Assembly (NCBI RefSeq): GCF_900098745.1
Contig: NZ_FQTT01000001.1
Location: 124,001 to 188,000 of the forward strand
DNA: 64,000 bases
Direction: 5' to 3'
Source: Actinomyces glycerinitolerans
GTDB lineage: Bacteria > Actinomycetota > Actinomycetes > Actinomycetales > Actinomycetaceae
The notes under the pieces are model-generated. The model made no database searches. It saw only the letters and a list, made by a program, of their open reading frames with translations, and had not been told where the DNA came from. A program made the position numbers and the translations under genes. Position 1 is the first letter of the stretch. Every line of letters starts with the position of its first letter. Positions 1 through 6,641 of the stretch are shown one piece after another.

Positions 1-1
1 G

Positions 2-728
2 CTTCGGTGTCATGGGCATCCAAGTAGGCAAGAGTCACCGCGTCGACGCCGTTGTAGCAGATCTGGAGACTGAGCGCCGGATTCTCCGCTACAGCCCTGA
101 GCAGTTCCGCTCCGCGTTCGCGTTCCGCCCGGGCATCCGCCGTCGGCCGCAAATGGATGAGGCGTCGGATGCCGCGGGCAGTCAGATACTCGATCACCTG
201 CCTTACCCCGGCTGCGTAGTCGAAGTCGACGGTGGAGTACGGCTGTTCGGTTTGCCCCATTCCACAATCGAGCGCAACGAATGGCAACGAGTAGTGCGCC
301 ACGGCGTCGCGGACGAACCCGGAGGCGGAGGCCTCATCGTGTCCGACGAACACCAAGCCGTCGATGCGGCCGGATCGGTAGTCCTCGAGTGCTCCCGCCT
401 CAACATTCTCCCCGCTGGGATCCAACAGCGTTAGGCCGACGGCGTGATCACGCAGGATCGGACGCATGCCCTCGATGACCGCGGCGTAGCGCGGCAATGT
501 GAGCGGTTTGTCGAGCAGCACGCCAACCGTCCCCGATGTCTTGGACTGCAGGTTCCTCGCCCAGGAGTTGGGGACATAGCCGAGCTCCTTGGCGATTTTG
601 CGGATCCTGGCACGAGTCTGCGGGGACAGCGCCAGTGTGGTGGAATCGTTCAGCGCGTAGGAGACTGTTGAAACGGAGACCTGCGCCCGTTGAGCAATGT
701 CCTTTAGCGTGATGCGTCGGCGTGTCAT
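2..728 (-). CDS. LacI-family transcriptional regulator (partial, runs off the left edge)
   Basis: This is a ligand-responsive DNA-binding repressor. The N-terminus carries a LacI helix-turn-helix (TLKDIAQRAQVSVSTVSYAL, about residues 6-25), followed by the hinge and the first part of a periplasmic-binding-protein-like effector domain (VGVLLDKPLTLPRYAAVIEG, then GRIDGLVFVGHDE). The ATG at 726-728 is 38 bp downstream of the stop of the reverse-strand sugar symporter, so the two form one operon and the regulator probably responds to the symporter's substrate. 242 codons are visible and the C-terminal third of a usual 330-residue protein lies outside the window. The tandem palindromes at 2312-2346, upstream of the symporter, are the likely binding sites, which would make the regulator autoregulated. 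The family call is firm; the ligand is unknown. Confidence 0.9.
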   Translation of the reverse strand, partial: MTRRRITLKDIAQRAQVSVSTVSYALNDSTTLALSPQTRARIRKIAKELGYVPNSWARNLQSKTSGTVGVLLDKPLTLPRYAAVIEGMRPILRDHAVGLTLLDPSGENVEAGALEDYRSGRIDGLVFVGHDEASASGFVRDAVAHYSLPFVALDCGMGQTEQPYSTVDFDYAAGVRQVIEYLTARGIRRLIHLRPTADARAERERGAELLRAVAENPALSLQICYNGVDAVTLAYLDAHDTE

Positions 729-766
729 CGTTGTGCTCCTGGTCGTTGCCGGAATGACGGCGGGGC

Positions 767-2221
767 TCAAGGATGCTTCTCCCCCACGGCGGGCCGCCCC
801 GCCGCATCGGTCCGTGCCTGAAGAATCGCAGCATTCTCCTCAACGCGCCGCTTGCTGAGCGGATACACGAGCAGAATGAACAGACCGACGAGCACGTAGA
901 GGATGCCGGGGACGAGGGTGGCGAACATGTAGATGCCGTTTACGGTGGATTCGCTCTGTTGCGTCGTATCGGCGTTGAATCCGACCCAGCCGAGCGCATA
1001 GCCGCCCAGGCCGCCGGCGATGGCCTGACTGAGTTTGCGGGCCCAGGTGTTGAGGGCGTAGACGGTGCCGTCATCGCGTTCACCGCTGCGCACCTCCTCA
1101 TAGTCGATGACGTCGGTGACCATGGCCCAGACGAGCATGGTGTACAGCGCCGTGCCGAAGCCTGCGATCATCATCAGGGCGATGTACACCCACGGGTTAT
1201 GGATGTGCATGAAGTACACGAGGACGTAGATGCCCCCGGCGACCAGCGCACCGGCCCCGATGATCTCCTTCTTGCCGATACGGCTGGCGAGCCCGGCGGC
1301 GAGCGGCGCCAGGGCGATGATGGGAATGTAGTTGACCAGGCCGCCGGGCCCGGAGAGTCTGCCGTCGTTGAAGTGGTAGAGCCAGATGTACGGCAGCATG
1401 GTGCTTGAGAGCATGGCCGCGAGGAAGAGGACAATGTTAGAGCCGATCAGGGACAGTAGCGCCCGATTGGAGAACAGGGAGATGATCAAACCCCCGAAAC
1501 CGCGTCCTTCGGCTCCGTCCGTGCGCCCCTGCGGCTCGGGTTTGTGCACCCGCTCGGTTACCAGGCGATTGCAGACCAGGTAGCAGCAGACTGCTAGCAC
1601 ACCCACGCCGATGGCACCCCAGAAGAAGTTCTTCTGGACTACTTGGCTTACGCCTTCGATGGTGGTGTACAGGAACAGCGGCGGGATGAGGGTGACGATG
1701 ATGCCGGCCAGGGTGGCGCCAAAGGAGCGGAACACGGATAGCTGCGCGCGTTCGTCGGGATCGGAGGTGATGACGGAGGCCATTGAGCCGTATGGGATGT
1801 TCACCGATGTATAGCAGACCGATCCCCACAGCAGATAGGTGACCGCAGCGTAGGTCATCTTGCCGCCGTAGGACCAGCCGGCGATGCCGAAGAAGTACAT
1901 CAGTGAGCTCGCGACGGCGACGGGAACCGCCATGCGCCGGATCCAAGGGCGGAAGCGGCCTGTGGCGGAGGGACGCATCCGATCCAACAGGTGTCCCCAG
2001 CCGACGTCGGTGAAGGCGTCCAGCACCCGCGCGGCGAGGAACAGGGTGCCTACGTGCGCCGGATTCAGGCCAGCGACGTTGGTGTAGAAGACCATGAGGT
2101 AGGTGGTGGCGAAGAGAAAGGTGAAGTCGTTCCCCCAGTCGCCGAAGAGATAACCGATCTTGTCCCGGAGGCCGAAGGGCGGGACCGGGGCCTGAGCCGT
2201 TTGAGTGAGGTTCTGGGCCAT
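767..2221 (-). CDS. GPH-family (glycoside-pentoside-hexuronide:cation symporter) MFS sugar transporter
   Basis: A 484-residue polytopic membrane protein that probably imports a glycoside or oligosaccharide with a cation. The N-terminal signature FGLRDKIGYLFGDWGNDF, then LAARVLDAFTDVGWGHLLDR, matches the GPH family, with its conserved charged residues in the first cytoplasmic loops. About 12 hydrophobic segments follow. The open frame continues another 97 codons upstream, but that stretch is not membrane-like and covers the operator region, so the ATG at 2219-2221 is chosen. It is the first gene of an operon with the downstream LacI regulator, behind two LacI-type operators. The substrate cannot be read from the sequence. 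Confidence 0.88.
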   Translation of the reverse strand: MAQNLTQTAQAPVPPFGLRDKIGYLFGDWGNDFTFLFATTYLMVFYTNVAGLNPAHVGTLFLAARVLDAFTDVGWGHLLDRMRPSATGRFRPWIRRMAVPVAVASSLMYFFGIAGWSYGGKMTYAAVTYLLWGSVCYTSVNIPYGSMASVITSDPDERAQLSVFRSFGATLAGIIVTLIPPLFLYTTIEGVSQVVQKNFFWGAIGVGVLAVCCYLVCNRLVTERVHKPEPQGRTDGAEGRGFGGLIISLFSNRALLSLIGSNIVLFLAAMLSSTMLPYIWLYHFNDGRLSGPGGLVNYIPIIALAPLAAGLASRIGKKEIIGAGALVAGGIYVLVYFMHIHNPWVYIALMMIAGFGTALYTMLVWAMVTDVIDYEEVRSGERDDGTVYALNTWARKLSQAIAGGLGGYALGWVGFNADTTQQSESTVNGIYMFATLVPGILYVLVGLFILLVYPLSKRRVEENAAILQARTDAAGRPAVGEKHP

Positions 2222-2311
2222 GAGATTCCTGTTCTGCGGTGTTGCGTCGGTGCAAACCTGCCCGGCCGAGGCGCCGGTGCTCTCGGCGGGGGTACCCTCA
2301 AGGTACGAACA

Positions 2312-2346
2312 TTCAACGGTCTGAACGAGAGGTTCAAACGTTTGAA
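2312..2346. promoter_or_regulatory. Tandem LacI-type operators upstream of the GPH symporter
   Basis: A perfect 14-bp palindrome TTCAAACGTTTGAA lies at 2333-2346. A second, imperfect copy TTCAACGGTCTGAA lies at 2312-2325. Both have the central CG or near-CG step usual for LacI-family operators. The centres are 21 bp apart, about two helical turns, so two dimers would bind the same face of the DNA. The symporter start codon is 91 bp downstream (reverse strand). Assignment to the LacI gene at 2-728 is inferred from position. Confidence 0.7.
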
Positions 2347-2544
2347 GTAGGTGTTGGCCCGTTCGGCCTGCCGCCAACGCCGGAGCCCGCGCTGCCGGGG
2401 CCGACTGTTCGGGACGGTAGCGTTCCGGTGGCGACCGACCGAGCCACAGTCTTGCGGCATTGTCGGAGCTCCGCCGTGGATCATGCCCAGCTCCGGGATA
2501 GTCGGACGCCACAGCCTCTCGGTTTCCGTCTCGTGCCCGAACGC

Positions 2545-2553
2545 TGGTACAGT
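2545..2553 (+). promoter_or_regulatory. Extended -10 promoter element for tRNA-Arg
   Basis: TGGTACAGT reads as an extended -10 (TGn plus TACAGT). It ends 10 bp before the first base of the tRNA, so transcription would start just ahead of the mature 5' end. No convincing -35 is seen at 17-bp spacing. Confidence 0.4.
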
Positions 2554-2563
2554 CACGCCCCGG

Positions 2564-2636
2564 GCCCCGGTAGCTCAGTGGATAGAGCGTCTGCCTCCGG
2601 AGCAGAAGGTCGCAGGTTCGAATCCTGTCCGGGGCA
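2564..2636 (+). tRNA. tRNA-Arg (anticodon CCG)
   Basis: A complete 73-nt cloverleaf. The acceptor stem GCCCCGG (2564-2570) pairs with CCGGGGC (2629-2635), followed by discriminator A2636. The D-arm contains AGCTCAGTGGATAGAGC. The anticodon stem TCTGC/GCAGA encloses the loop CTCCGGA with anticodon CCG at 2597-2599. The T-arm contains GGTTCGAATCC. CCA is not encoded (CCG follows). A hairpin at 2645-2680 terminates it. Confidence 0.97.
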
Positions 2637-2644
2637 CCGGCCCC

Positions 2645-2680
2645 GAGCCCCCGTCCGACCCCGAGTCGGCGGGGGCTTCG
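2645..2680 (+). terminator. Rho-independent-type hairpin after tRNA-Arg
   Basis: GCCCCCG (2647-2653) pairs with CGGGGGC (2670-2676). After one bulged T the inner stem CCGAC (2655-2659) pairs with GTCGG (2665-2669), closing a 5-nt loop. TTCG follows. The stem is 12 bp in all, 10 nt downstream of the tRNA. Confidence 0.7.
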
Positions 2681-2736
2681 TCGATCCTGCGGGGCAGCAG
2701 GTCGTCAGCAGGGAAGTAATGGCGTGGGCGCGGGCT

Positions 2737-2765
2737 ATTGGCGTGAACGTGGCGCTCTAGACCGG
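2737..2765. repeat. Diverged direct repeat, copy 1 (partner at 3231-3259)
   Basis: The segment beginning ATTGGCGTGAACGTGGCG is matched at about 23 of 29 positions by 3231-3259, which begins ATCGGCGTGAACTTGGTG. Most differences are C/T changes. The two copies bracket the eight-unit phased array and may be the edges of an old insertion. Confidence 0.4.
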
Positions 2766-2800
2766 CGCGTCGTGGGCCGCCCGCCGCGGACCTGCCCCGT

Positions 2801-2828
2801 TTGGACCGCTTCTTTCTATTTGGACTGC
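2801..2828. repeat. Pair of TTGGACYGC cores, 19-bp step
   Basis: TTGGACCGC at 2801-2809 and TTGGACTGC at 2820-2828 are exactly 19 bp apart. The first is preceded by CCCCG, as in the copies at 3484 and 3503. This is the same core and spacing as the mirror arrays at 3465-3575 and 24064-24157, here as a two-copy fragment beside a different array. Confidence 0.65.
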
Positions 2829-2849
2829 CAACTGGTGGTCTGCGCGTCG

Positions 2850-3000
2850 ACGATTCGTACGGAACGGCGACGGTTCGTCAGATGTGCTGACGGTTCGTAT
2901 GTTAGAGGCAACGATTCGCCTTGAACGACGACGGTTCGTGCGTCTACCCCACGAACCGTCGTAAGAAAGTACGATTCGCCGACCAGAAGGTACGAACCGT
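2850..3000. repeat. Eight-copy helically phased nonamer array (ACGRTTCGY / ACGAACCGT)
   Basis: Eight 9-bp cores start at 2850, 2870, 2890, 2911, 2931, 2951, 2971 and 2992, at intervals of 20, 20, 21, 20, 20, 20 and 21 bp. The cores are ACGATTCGT, ACGGTTCGT, ACGGTTCGT, ACGATTCGC, ACGGTTCGT, ACGAACCGT (inverted), ACGATTCGC and ACGAACCGT (inverted). DNA between cores is not conserved. The mean step of 20.3 bp is not a multiple of three, so these are not peptide repeats, and the cores do not resemble actinobacterial DnaA boxes. Copies 5 and 6 sit in a perfect 13-bp inverted repeat (2928-2940 and 2950-2962, 9-nt loop). The function is unknown. Confidence 0.8.
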
Positions 3001-3346
3001 CATCCCTGCCGATACGGACAGGTCGGAATATCAAAATCAGCGACAAGCGTGGTCGACACCCACAAGAGCCCATGCGGTAATGCAGTGCTTGCGCATTTCC
3101 GCCGCCTCGTCCACGAGCACCGAAATGTGTCAGAGGCCGCCGCTATGCTGGGCATGCCTTCTTCGGCACCTCCTCTCGGAACAAGCCATGTCCTTGGCCG
3201 AGAAGGTTAGGAGCCAGGAAGGAGGGAGTTATCGGCGTGAACTTGGTGTTTTAGATCGGGGTTTCGGCTGGTATGGTGCGGGGAAGTCGGGGTGATTATG
3301 GCCTGGGAGGTTAACCCGGGGCGGTGGTTGACTTTCGGGGGTAGAT
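3001..3346. other. Gene-poor segment between the arrays
   Basis: No supported gene. A stretch around 3080-3175 can be read on + as a fragment resembling a helix-turn-helix peptide (FRRLVHEHRNVSEAAAMLG), but it has no start, no Shine-Dalgarno and no continuation. The second copy of the 29-bp diverged repeat is at 3231-3259. Confidence 0.4.
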
Positions 3347-3472
3347 GTGCGGGCCGTGAGAACACGGTCCCTACGAGCAAGGCTCTGCCCGATCTGTCAG
3401 ACCCCTATGAAGAAGCCCGGCCGCACCGCCGCAGGCACCCAACGGTGGAAGTGCACCACCCCGGTTGGACCG
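3347..3472 (+). pseudogene. N-terminal relic of an IS1249-like transposase
   Basis: The frame encodes CPICQTPMKKPGRTAAGTQ, then RWKC, which resembles the N-terminal zinc ribbon of IS1249-type transposases (two Cys, a lysine-rich turn, then RWxC). Immediately after this the frame runs into the TTGGACCGC array, and the catalytic DDE core is absent. A possible C-terminal scrap of the same protein lies at 3689-3745. The identification is from memory of the family motif and is moderate. Confidence 0.45.
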
Positions 3473-3575
3473 CCCACGCCCCGTTGGACCGCCCACGCCC
3501 CGTTGGACCGCTGTAACCGGCGGCTACGGCGGTCCAACCGGGGAACAGCGGTCCAACCGGGGAACAGCGGTCCAA
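3465..3575. repeat. Mirror array: three TTGGACCGC plus three inverted GCGGTCCAA, 19-bp step
   Basis: Direct cores start at 3465, 3484 and 3503. Inverted cores start at 3529, 3548 and 3567. Steps are 19, 19, 26, 19 and 19 bp. The left half is a tandem 19-mer (TTGGACCGCCCACGCCCCG twice, then a third core). The right half is a different 19-mer (GCGGTCCAACCGGGGAACA twice, then a third core). The cores are identical while the spacers differ between arms, so the arms are not a recent inversion copy of each other. The 17-bp centre is itself partly palindromic. The array lies in a convergent region, downstream of the tRNA and downstream of the reverse-strand esterase. Confidence 0.85.
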
Positions 3576-3688
3576 CAGACAGGCGCAACAGCCACACACC
3601 GCCACCCAACCGCGCACCGCCACCCAAGCACTTACACAACAGGACCTAGTGAGCCCGGGGGCGCCCGAACCACACACACGTTCGCGCC

Positions 3689-3745
3689 GACAACCCCGAA
3701 GAAGGCCTCTGGAAACGCAAAGGCTGGGCCGGACGAACCAGCTAG
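3689..3745 (+). pseudogene. Possible C-terminal relic of the IS1249-like transposase
   Basis: Eighteen codons read DNPEEGLWKRKGWAGRTS and then TAG. The EEGLWxRKGWAGR pattern resembles the extreme C-terminus of IS1249-type transposases. It has no start and lies about 220 bp after the N-terminal relic, with the phased array between them. Low to moderate confidence. Confidence 0.3.
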
Positions 3746-4062
3746 AACACCCCGACACGCCGGTCTAAAGCAACACGTTCGCGCCTATAACCCGCAAGGG
3801 CAAGGGAATGGCCCGGCAGGCGAGCGAAGTCTTCGAGGCTCTCGCTCATCTGATCCGGGCCATTGGTGTCCTTGTGGATGCCCTCGGCAGGTGGCTCAAC
3901 TGATCCGCCTGCATCGGAGAGCCATCCGGATGCCGCCGGGTGACTCCCCTAAATTGTGCCCGCCGGCGCGCCTGGCCGGCAAGCCAAATAGGCACAAGAC
4001 AGGTCGGGTTGTTACCAGTAGGGGCCGGGCTTCGGGGTTCCCCGCACGCTACTGCACTGCGA
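3746..4062. other. Non-coding segment before the esterase stop
   Basis: No supported gene or strong hairpin. The 13-mer ACACGTTCGCGCC occurs at 3676-3688 and again at 3773-3785. The rest has ordinary composition with no recognisable element. Confidence 0.4.
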
Positions 4063-5826
4063 TCAGCGGGCGCCGGCAGCGAGGTCGCGGTCGGTGTCGA
4101 AGATGACGCGGTCCTCCACCACGGTCAGCGCCCCGGAGCGGTTGTCGCCGAAGCGGCGACCAATACTCCGCCCCGTCCAAGGCTCCCAGCCGGGCTCACC
4201 GGTCTCGATGAAACGCACCCAGGCCGAGTGCATGGCGTCCGCGAGCGCCTGCGGCGGGGCCGCGCCGAGCGTGTGCTCGCAGTAGGGTTCGCTCAGGCAG
4301 TCGAAGGCGAAGGGAATCTCCATGCAGTGGGTCGCGAGCCCGGTCGGCCCGCAGCGGTAGCTGAACTCGTAGGCGTAGCTCCCGGCTGGACCGTCGACGG
4401 CACTCGTCGCCTTGCCCATGTCCTCACCGGCGTTGGTAGTGCCCGCGGCGGTGACACTCGTACCCGCGCCGGTGGCGCCCATGCCCGCCGCCTCGGCGTA
4501 CTCGGCGCGGGCCAGGAACCAGCCCGCGAGCGGAATGTGGAAGGTGGCGTCGGAGATGAGGTTGCCGATCACCAGGTGTGGGGCGTCGGCGTGCTCGGGG
4601 TGGGCGGCGAGCAGTCGGTCGGCCATGGCCTCGCTCATGCCGCCGCCTATCAGCACCTCGCGCGGATCCCGGTCCGCCATGGCCTCGACATAGGCCAGGC
4701 CGGCGAAGGCGAAATCGTGTGTGGTTGAGCCCGCGAGGACCGGAACTTGCGCCCCGTCGCCTCGGCGCAGGACCTGCCGGATCGGGGCGGTGACAATCTC
4801 GCCGTCGACGGTCGGGCTGAACGGGATGCCGGTGTCGGGCTCGCCAATACCGGCCAGCACCCCGGCGACGGCCGCGACCGGGTCTGGACCGGCAGCGGTG
4901 GCCCCGCCGTCGTCGATATGCTCGCCGGTGCCGCTCACAGCGTTTTGCGCGGCGAAGACGGCGTCGTAGCTGCACGAGCGGTATCCGGCGAGGGTCGGCT
5001 CCACGCCAAGTGCGGCGGCCATGCGGGCGGCATTGTCGGCGTTGCGGGCGGCGGGCAGGTCCGGAACGGCACCGGATTCGGAGATGATGCCGTGGAACAG
5101 GCCCCGGGCGCGGGGCGCCGCCAGCAGCACCAGACAGTTGCCGCCGCCGGCGCTCTGTCCGCCGATCGTCACTCGGCCCGGGTCCCCGCCGAAGCGGGTG
5201 ATGTTGTCGCGCACCCACTCCAGGGCCATGACCTGGTCCAGGACCGCCCGGTTGTAGGGGGCGTCGGAGTCGGGAATGTATCCGTAGCCGTCGAATCCGA
5301 GCCGGTAGGCGACCGACACGGTGACCACGCCGTCGCGGTTGAAGGCGGCGCCGTCATACCAGGGCGAGTTGTGGGAGCCGGAGGTCCAGCCGCCGCCGTG
5401 AATCCACACCAGCACCGGCAGCTGTGCATCCTCGTCGCCGGGCGCAGGCGTGAAGACATTGACGGTGAGGAAATCGTCTCCCGGCACGCTCGGCTCGGGG
5501 ATGGCCGGGTCGGTGAAGATGGAGCCGCGCTGCGGCGTAGCGGCCGGGACGACTGCGGCACGTTCCTCGTCCCAGGGCTCCCGCCGTATCGGTGCCATGA
5601 AGCGCCGCTCCCCCACCGGCGCCTCGGCGTAAGGAATGCCGTAGAAGGCGGCCGAGCGCCGATAGCGGGCGTCCGGTCCGACGCGATCCGGGGCGGAGAC
5701 GATGTCTCGCCATACACCGCGCACCGGCCCTGCGGTGGTGTTCACCCGCGGGCCGGCCTCACCGGTGGGGACGGCGATCGGGGTGGAGGCGACGTGTTGG
5801 ACGGGCTGAGTGCGGGCGTCGGTCAT
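4063..5826 (-). CDS. Type-B carboxylesterase/lipase family protein
   Basis: A 587-residue alpha/beta-hydrolase that would cleave carboxylic esters. Family motifs are in order: the oxyanion-hole segment WIHGGGWTSGSHN, the N-terminal EDxLxxNVFTP-like strand (DFLTVNVFTP), and the nucleophile elbow GGQSAGG near residue 225. The family usually has GESAG, so Gln replaces Glu beside the catalytic Ser. No signal peptide is visible, suggesting a cytoplasmic enzyme. The ATG at 5824-5826 opens the frame. The glycerophosphodiesterase gene upstream on the same strand ends only 33 bp away, so they may be co-transcribed. The natural substrate is unknown. Confidence 0.88.
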   Translation of the reverse strand: MTDARTQPVQHVASTPIAVPTGEAGPRVNTTAGPVRGVWRDIVSAPDRVGPDARYRRSAAFYGIPYAEAPVGERRFMAPIRREPWDEERAAVVPAATPQRGSIFTDPAIPEPSVPGDDFLTVNVFTPAPGDEDAQLPVLVWIHGGGWTSGSHNSPWYDGAAFNRDGVVTVSVAYRLGFDGYGYIPDSDAPYNRAVLDQVMALEWVRDNITRFGGDPGRVTIGGQSAGGGNCLVLLAAPRARGLFHGIISESGAVPDLPAARNADNAARMAAALGVEPTLAGYRSCSYDAVFAAQNAVSGTGEHIDDGGATAAGPDPVAAVAGVLAGIGEPDTGIPFSPTVDGEIVTAPIRQVLRRGDGAQVPVLAGSTTHDFAFAGLAYVEAMADRDPREVLIGGGMSEAMADRLLAAHPEHADAPHLVIGNLISDATFHIPLAGWFLARAEYAEAAGMGATGAGTSVTAAGTTNAGEDMGKATSAVDGPAGSYAYEFSYRCGPTGLATHCMEIPFAFDCLSEPYCEHTLGAAPPQALADAMHSAWVRFIETGEPGWEPWTGRSIGRRFGDNRSGALTVVEDRVIFDTDRDLAAGAR

Positions 5827-5859
5827 GAGGCAATTGTCACCACGGCCGCACCCGCCTCA

Positions 5860-6603
5860 TCAACCGAGCACGTCCAGCGCCAGGGTGGGGCGGTCGGTGA
5901 TGACCGCGTCGACTCCGCTGTTCGCCAGCGCGCGCATCTGCTCGGGATCGTCCACCGTCCACACGTGCACCTCCATCCCGAAGGCGTGCGCCTGGGAGAT
6001 GAAGCGAGGGGTGACCACGGGTATGCGGTGGAAGCTGATCGGCACCTGCACGGCGTCTACCTGCTCATTGCTTCCGGTCCGCCGACCGCGCCGTACCGGC
6101 AAGGCCGCCTGACTGCGCACCATGAGCCGGGCGACGTCGCCAACCCCCAGGGAGGTGGTGGCCCGCGGCTCCTGACGCCGCAGCACGGCCAGTCGCCGTG
6201 CCGAGAAGGAGGCGAAACGCACCCGTCCCAGCGCGTCGGCGGCGCGCACCGCCCGCAGGGCGGGTTGGAGCACGGCGGAATCCTTCAAATCGATGTTGAA
6301 ACTGATCCCCGGGTGAGCGGTTAGCGCCTGGTCCAGCCGCACGAACGGGCGCCCATCGCCGGCGTCCACGGCGGCCAGTTCCTCCCAGGTCAGCTCGGCG
6401 ATGCGCCGTGGGTCACCGGCGGTGCGCGCCAGGTCTGCGTCGTGGGAGAGGACGACGACGCCGTCGGCGGTGGCCCGCAGGTCGGTCTCCATCCAGGTCA
6501 GGCCGAGCGCGGCCACGTGCTCGACGGCGCTCCACGTGTTCTCGGCTACCTCACCGCCCCCGCCCCGGTGGGCGACGACGGCGCAACGGCGGGTTGGGCT
6601 CAT
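5860..6603 (-). CDS. Glycerophosphodiester phosphodiesterase
   Basis: A 247-residue GDPD-family enzyme that hydrolyses glycerophosphodiesters to glycerol 3-phosphate and an alcohol. The catalytic HRGG (AHRGGGGEVAENT), the metal-binding METDLR and the second histidine (VVLSHD) are all present, and the C-terminal strand EVHVWTVDDPEQM is typical. The open frame continues 29 codons upstream, but that extension overlaps the 3' end of the M23 peptidase gene. The ATG at 6601-6603 places the first catalytic strand about 12 residues in, as usual. No signal peptide is seen, so it is probably a cytoplasmic type. Confidence 0.88.
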   Translation of the reverse strand: MSPTRRCAVVAHRGGGGEVAENTWSAVEHVAALGLTWMETDLRATADGVVVLSHDADLARTAGDPRRIAELTWEELAAVDAGDGRPFVRLDQALTAHPGISFNIDLKDSAVLQPALRAVRAADALGRVRFASFSARRLAVLRRQEPRATTSLGVGDVARLMVRSQAALPVRRGRRTGSNEQVDAVQVPISFHRIPVVTPRFISQAHAFGMEVHVWTVDDPEQMRALANSGVDAVITDRPTLALDVLG

Positions 6604-6641
6604 AGGTCGGATTCTCACAGGCGGCTGTGACTCGCGCACGC

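Noticed and set aside
2850-3000. Chromosomal or plasmid origin with DnaA boxes
   Set aside because: The cores (ACGRTTCGY) do not resemble TTRTCCACA and no replication gene is nearby. An iteron-like role is left open in the findings.
3080-3175. Helix-turn-helix gene fragment on +
   Set aside because: About 30 residues look plausible (FRRLVHEHRNVSEAAAMLG), but there is no start, no Shine-Dalgarno and no extension, so chance cannot be excluded.
2850-3575. CRISPR array
   Set aside because: Repeat units are 9 bp with about 10-bp spacers, orientation flips within the arrays, and there are no cas genes. This does not fit any CRISPR type.
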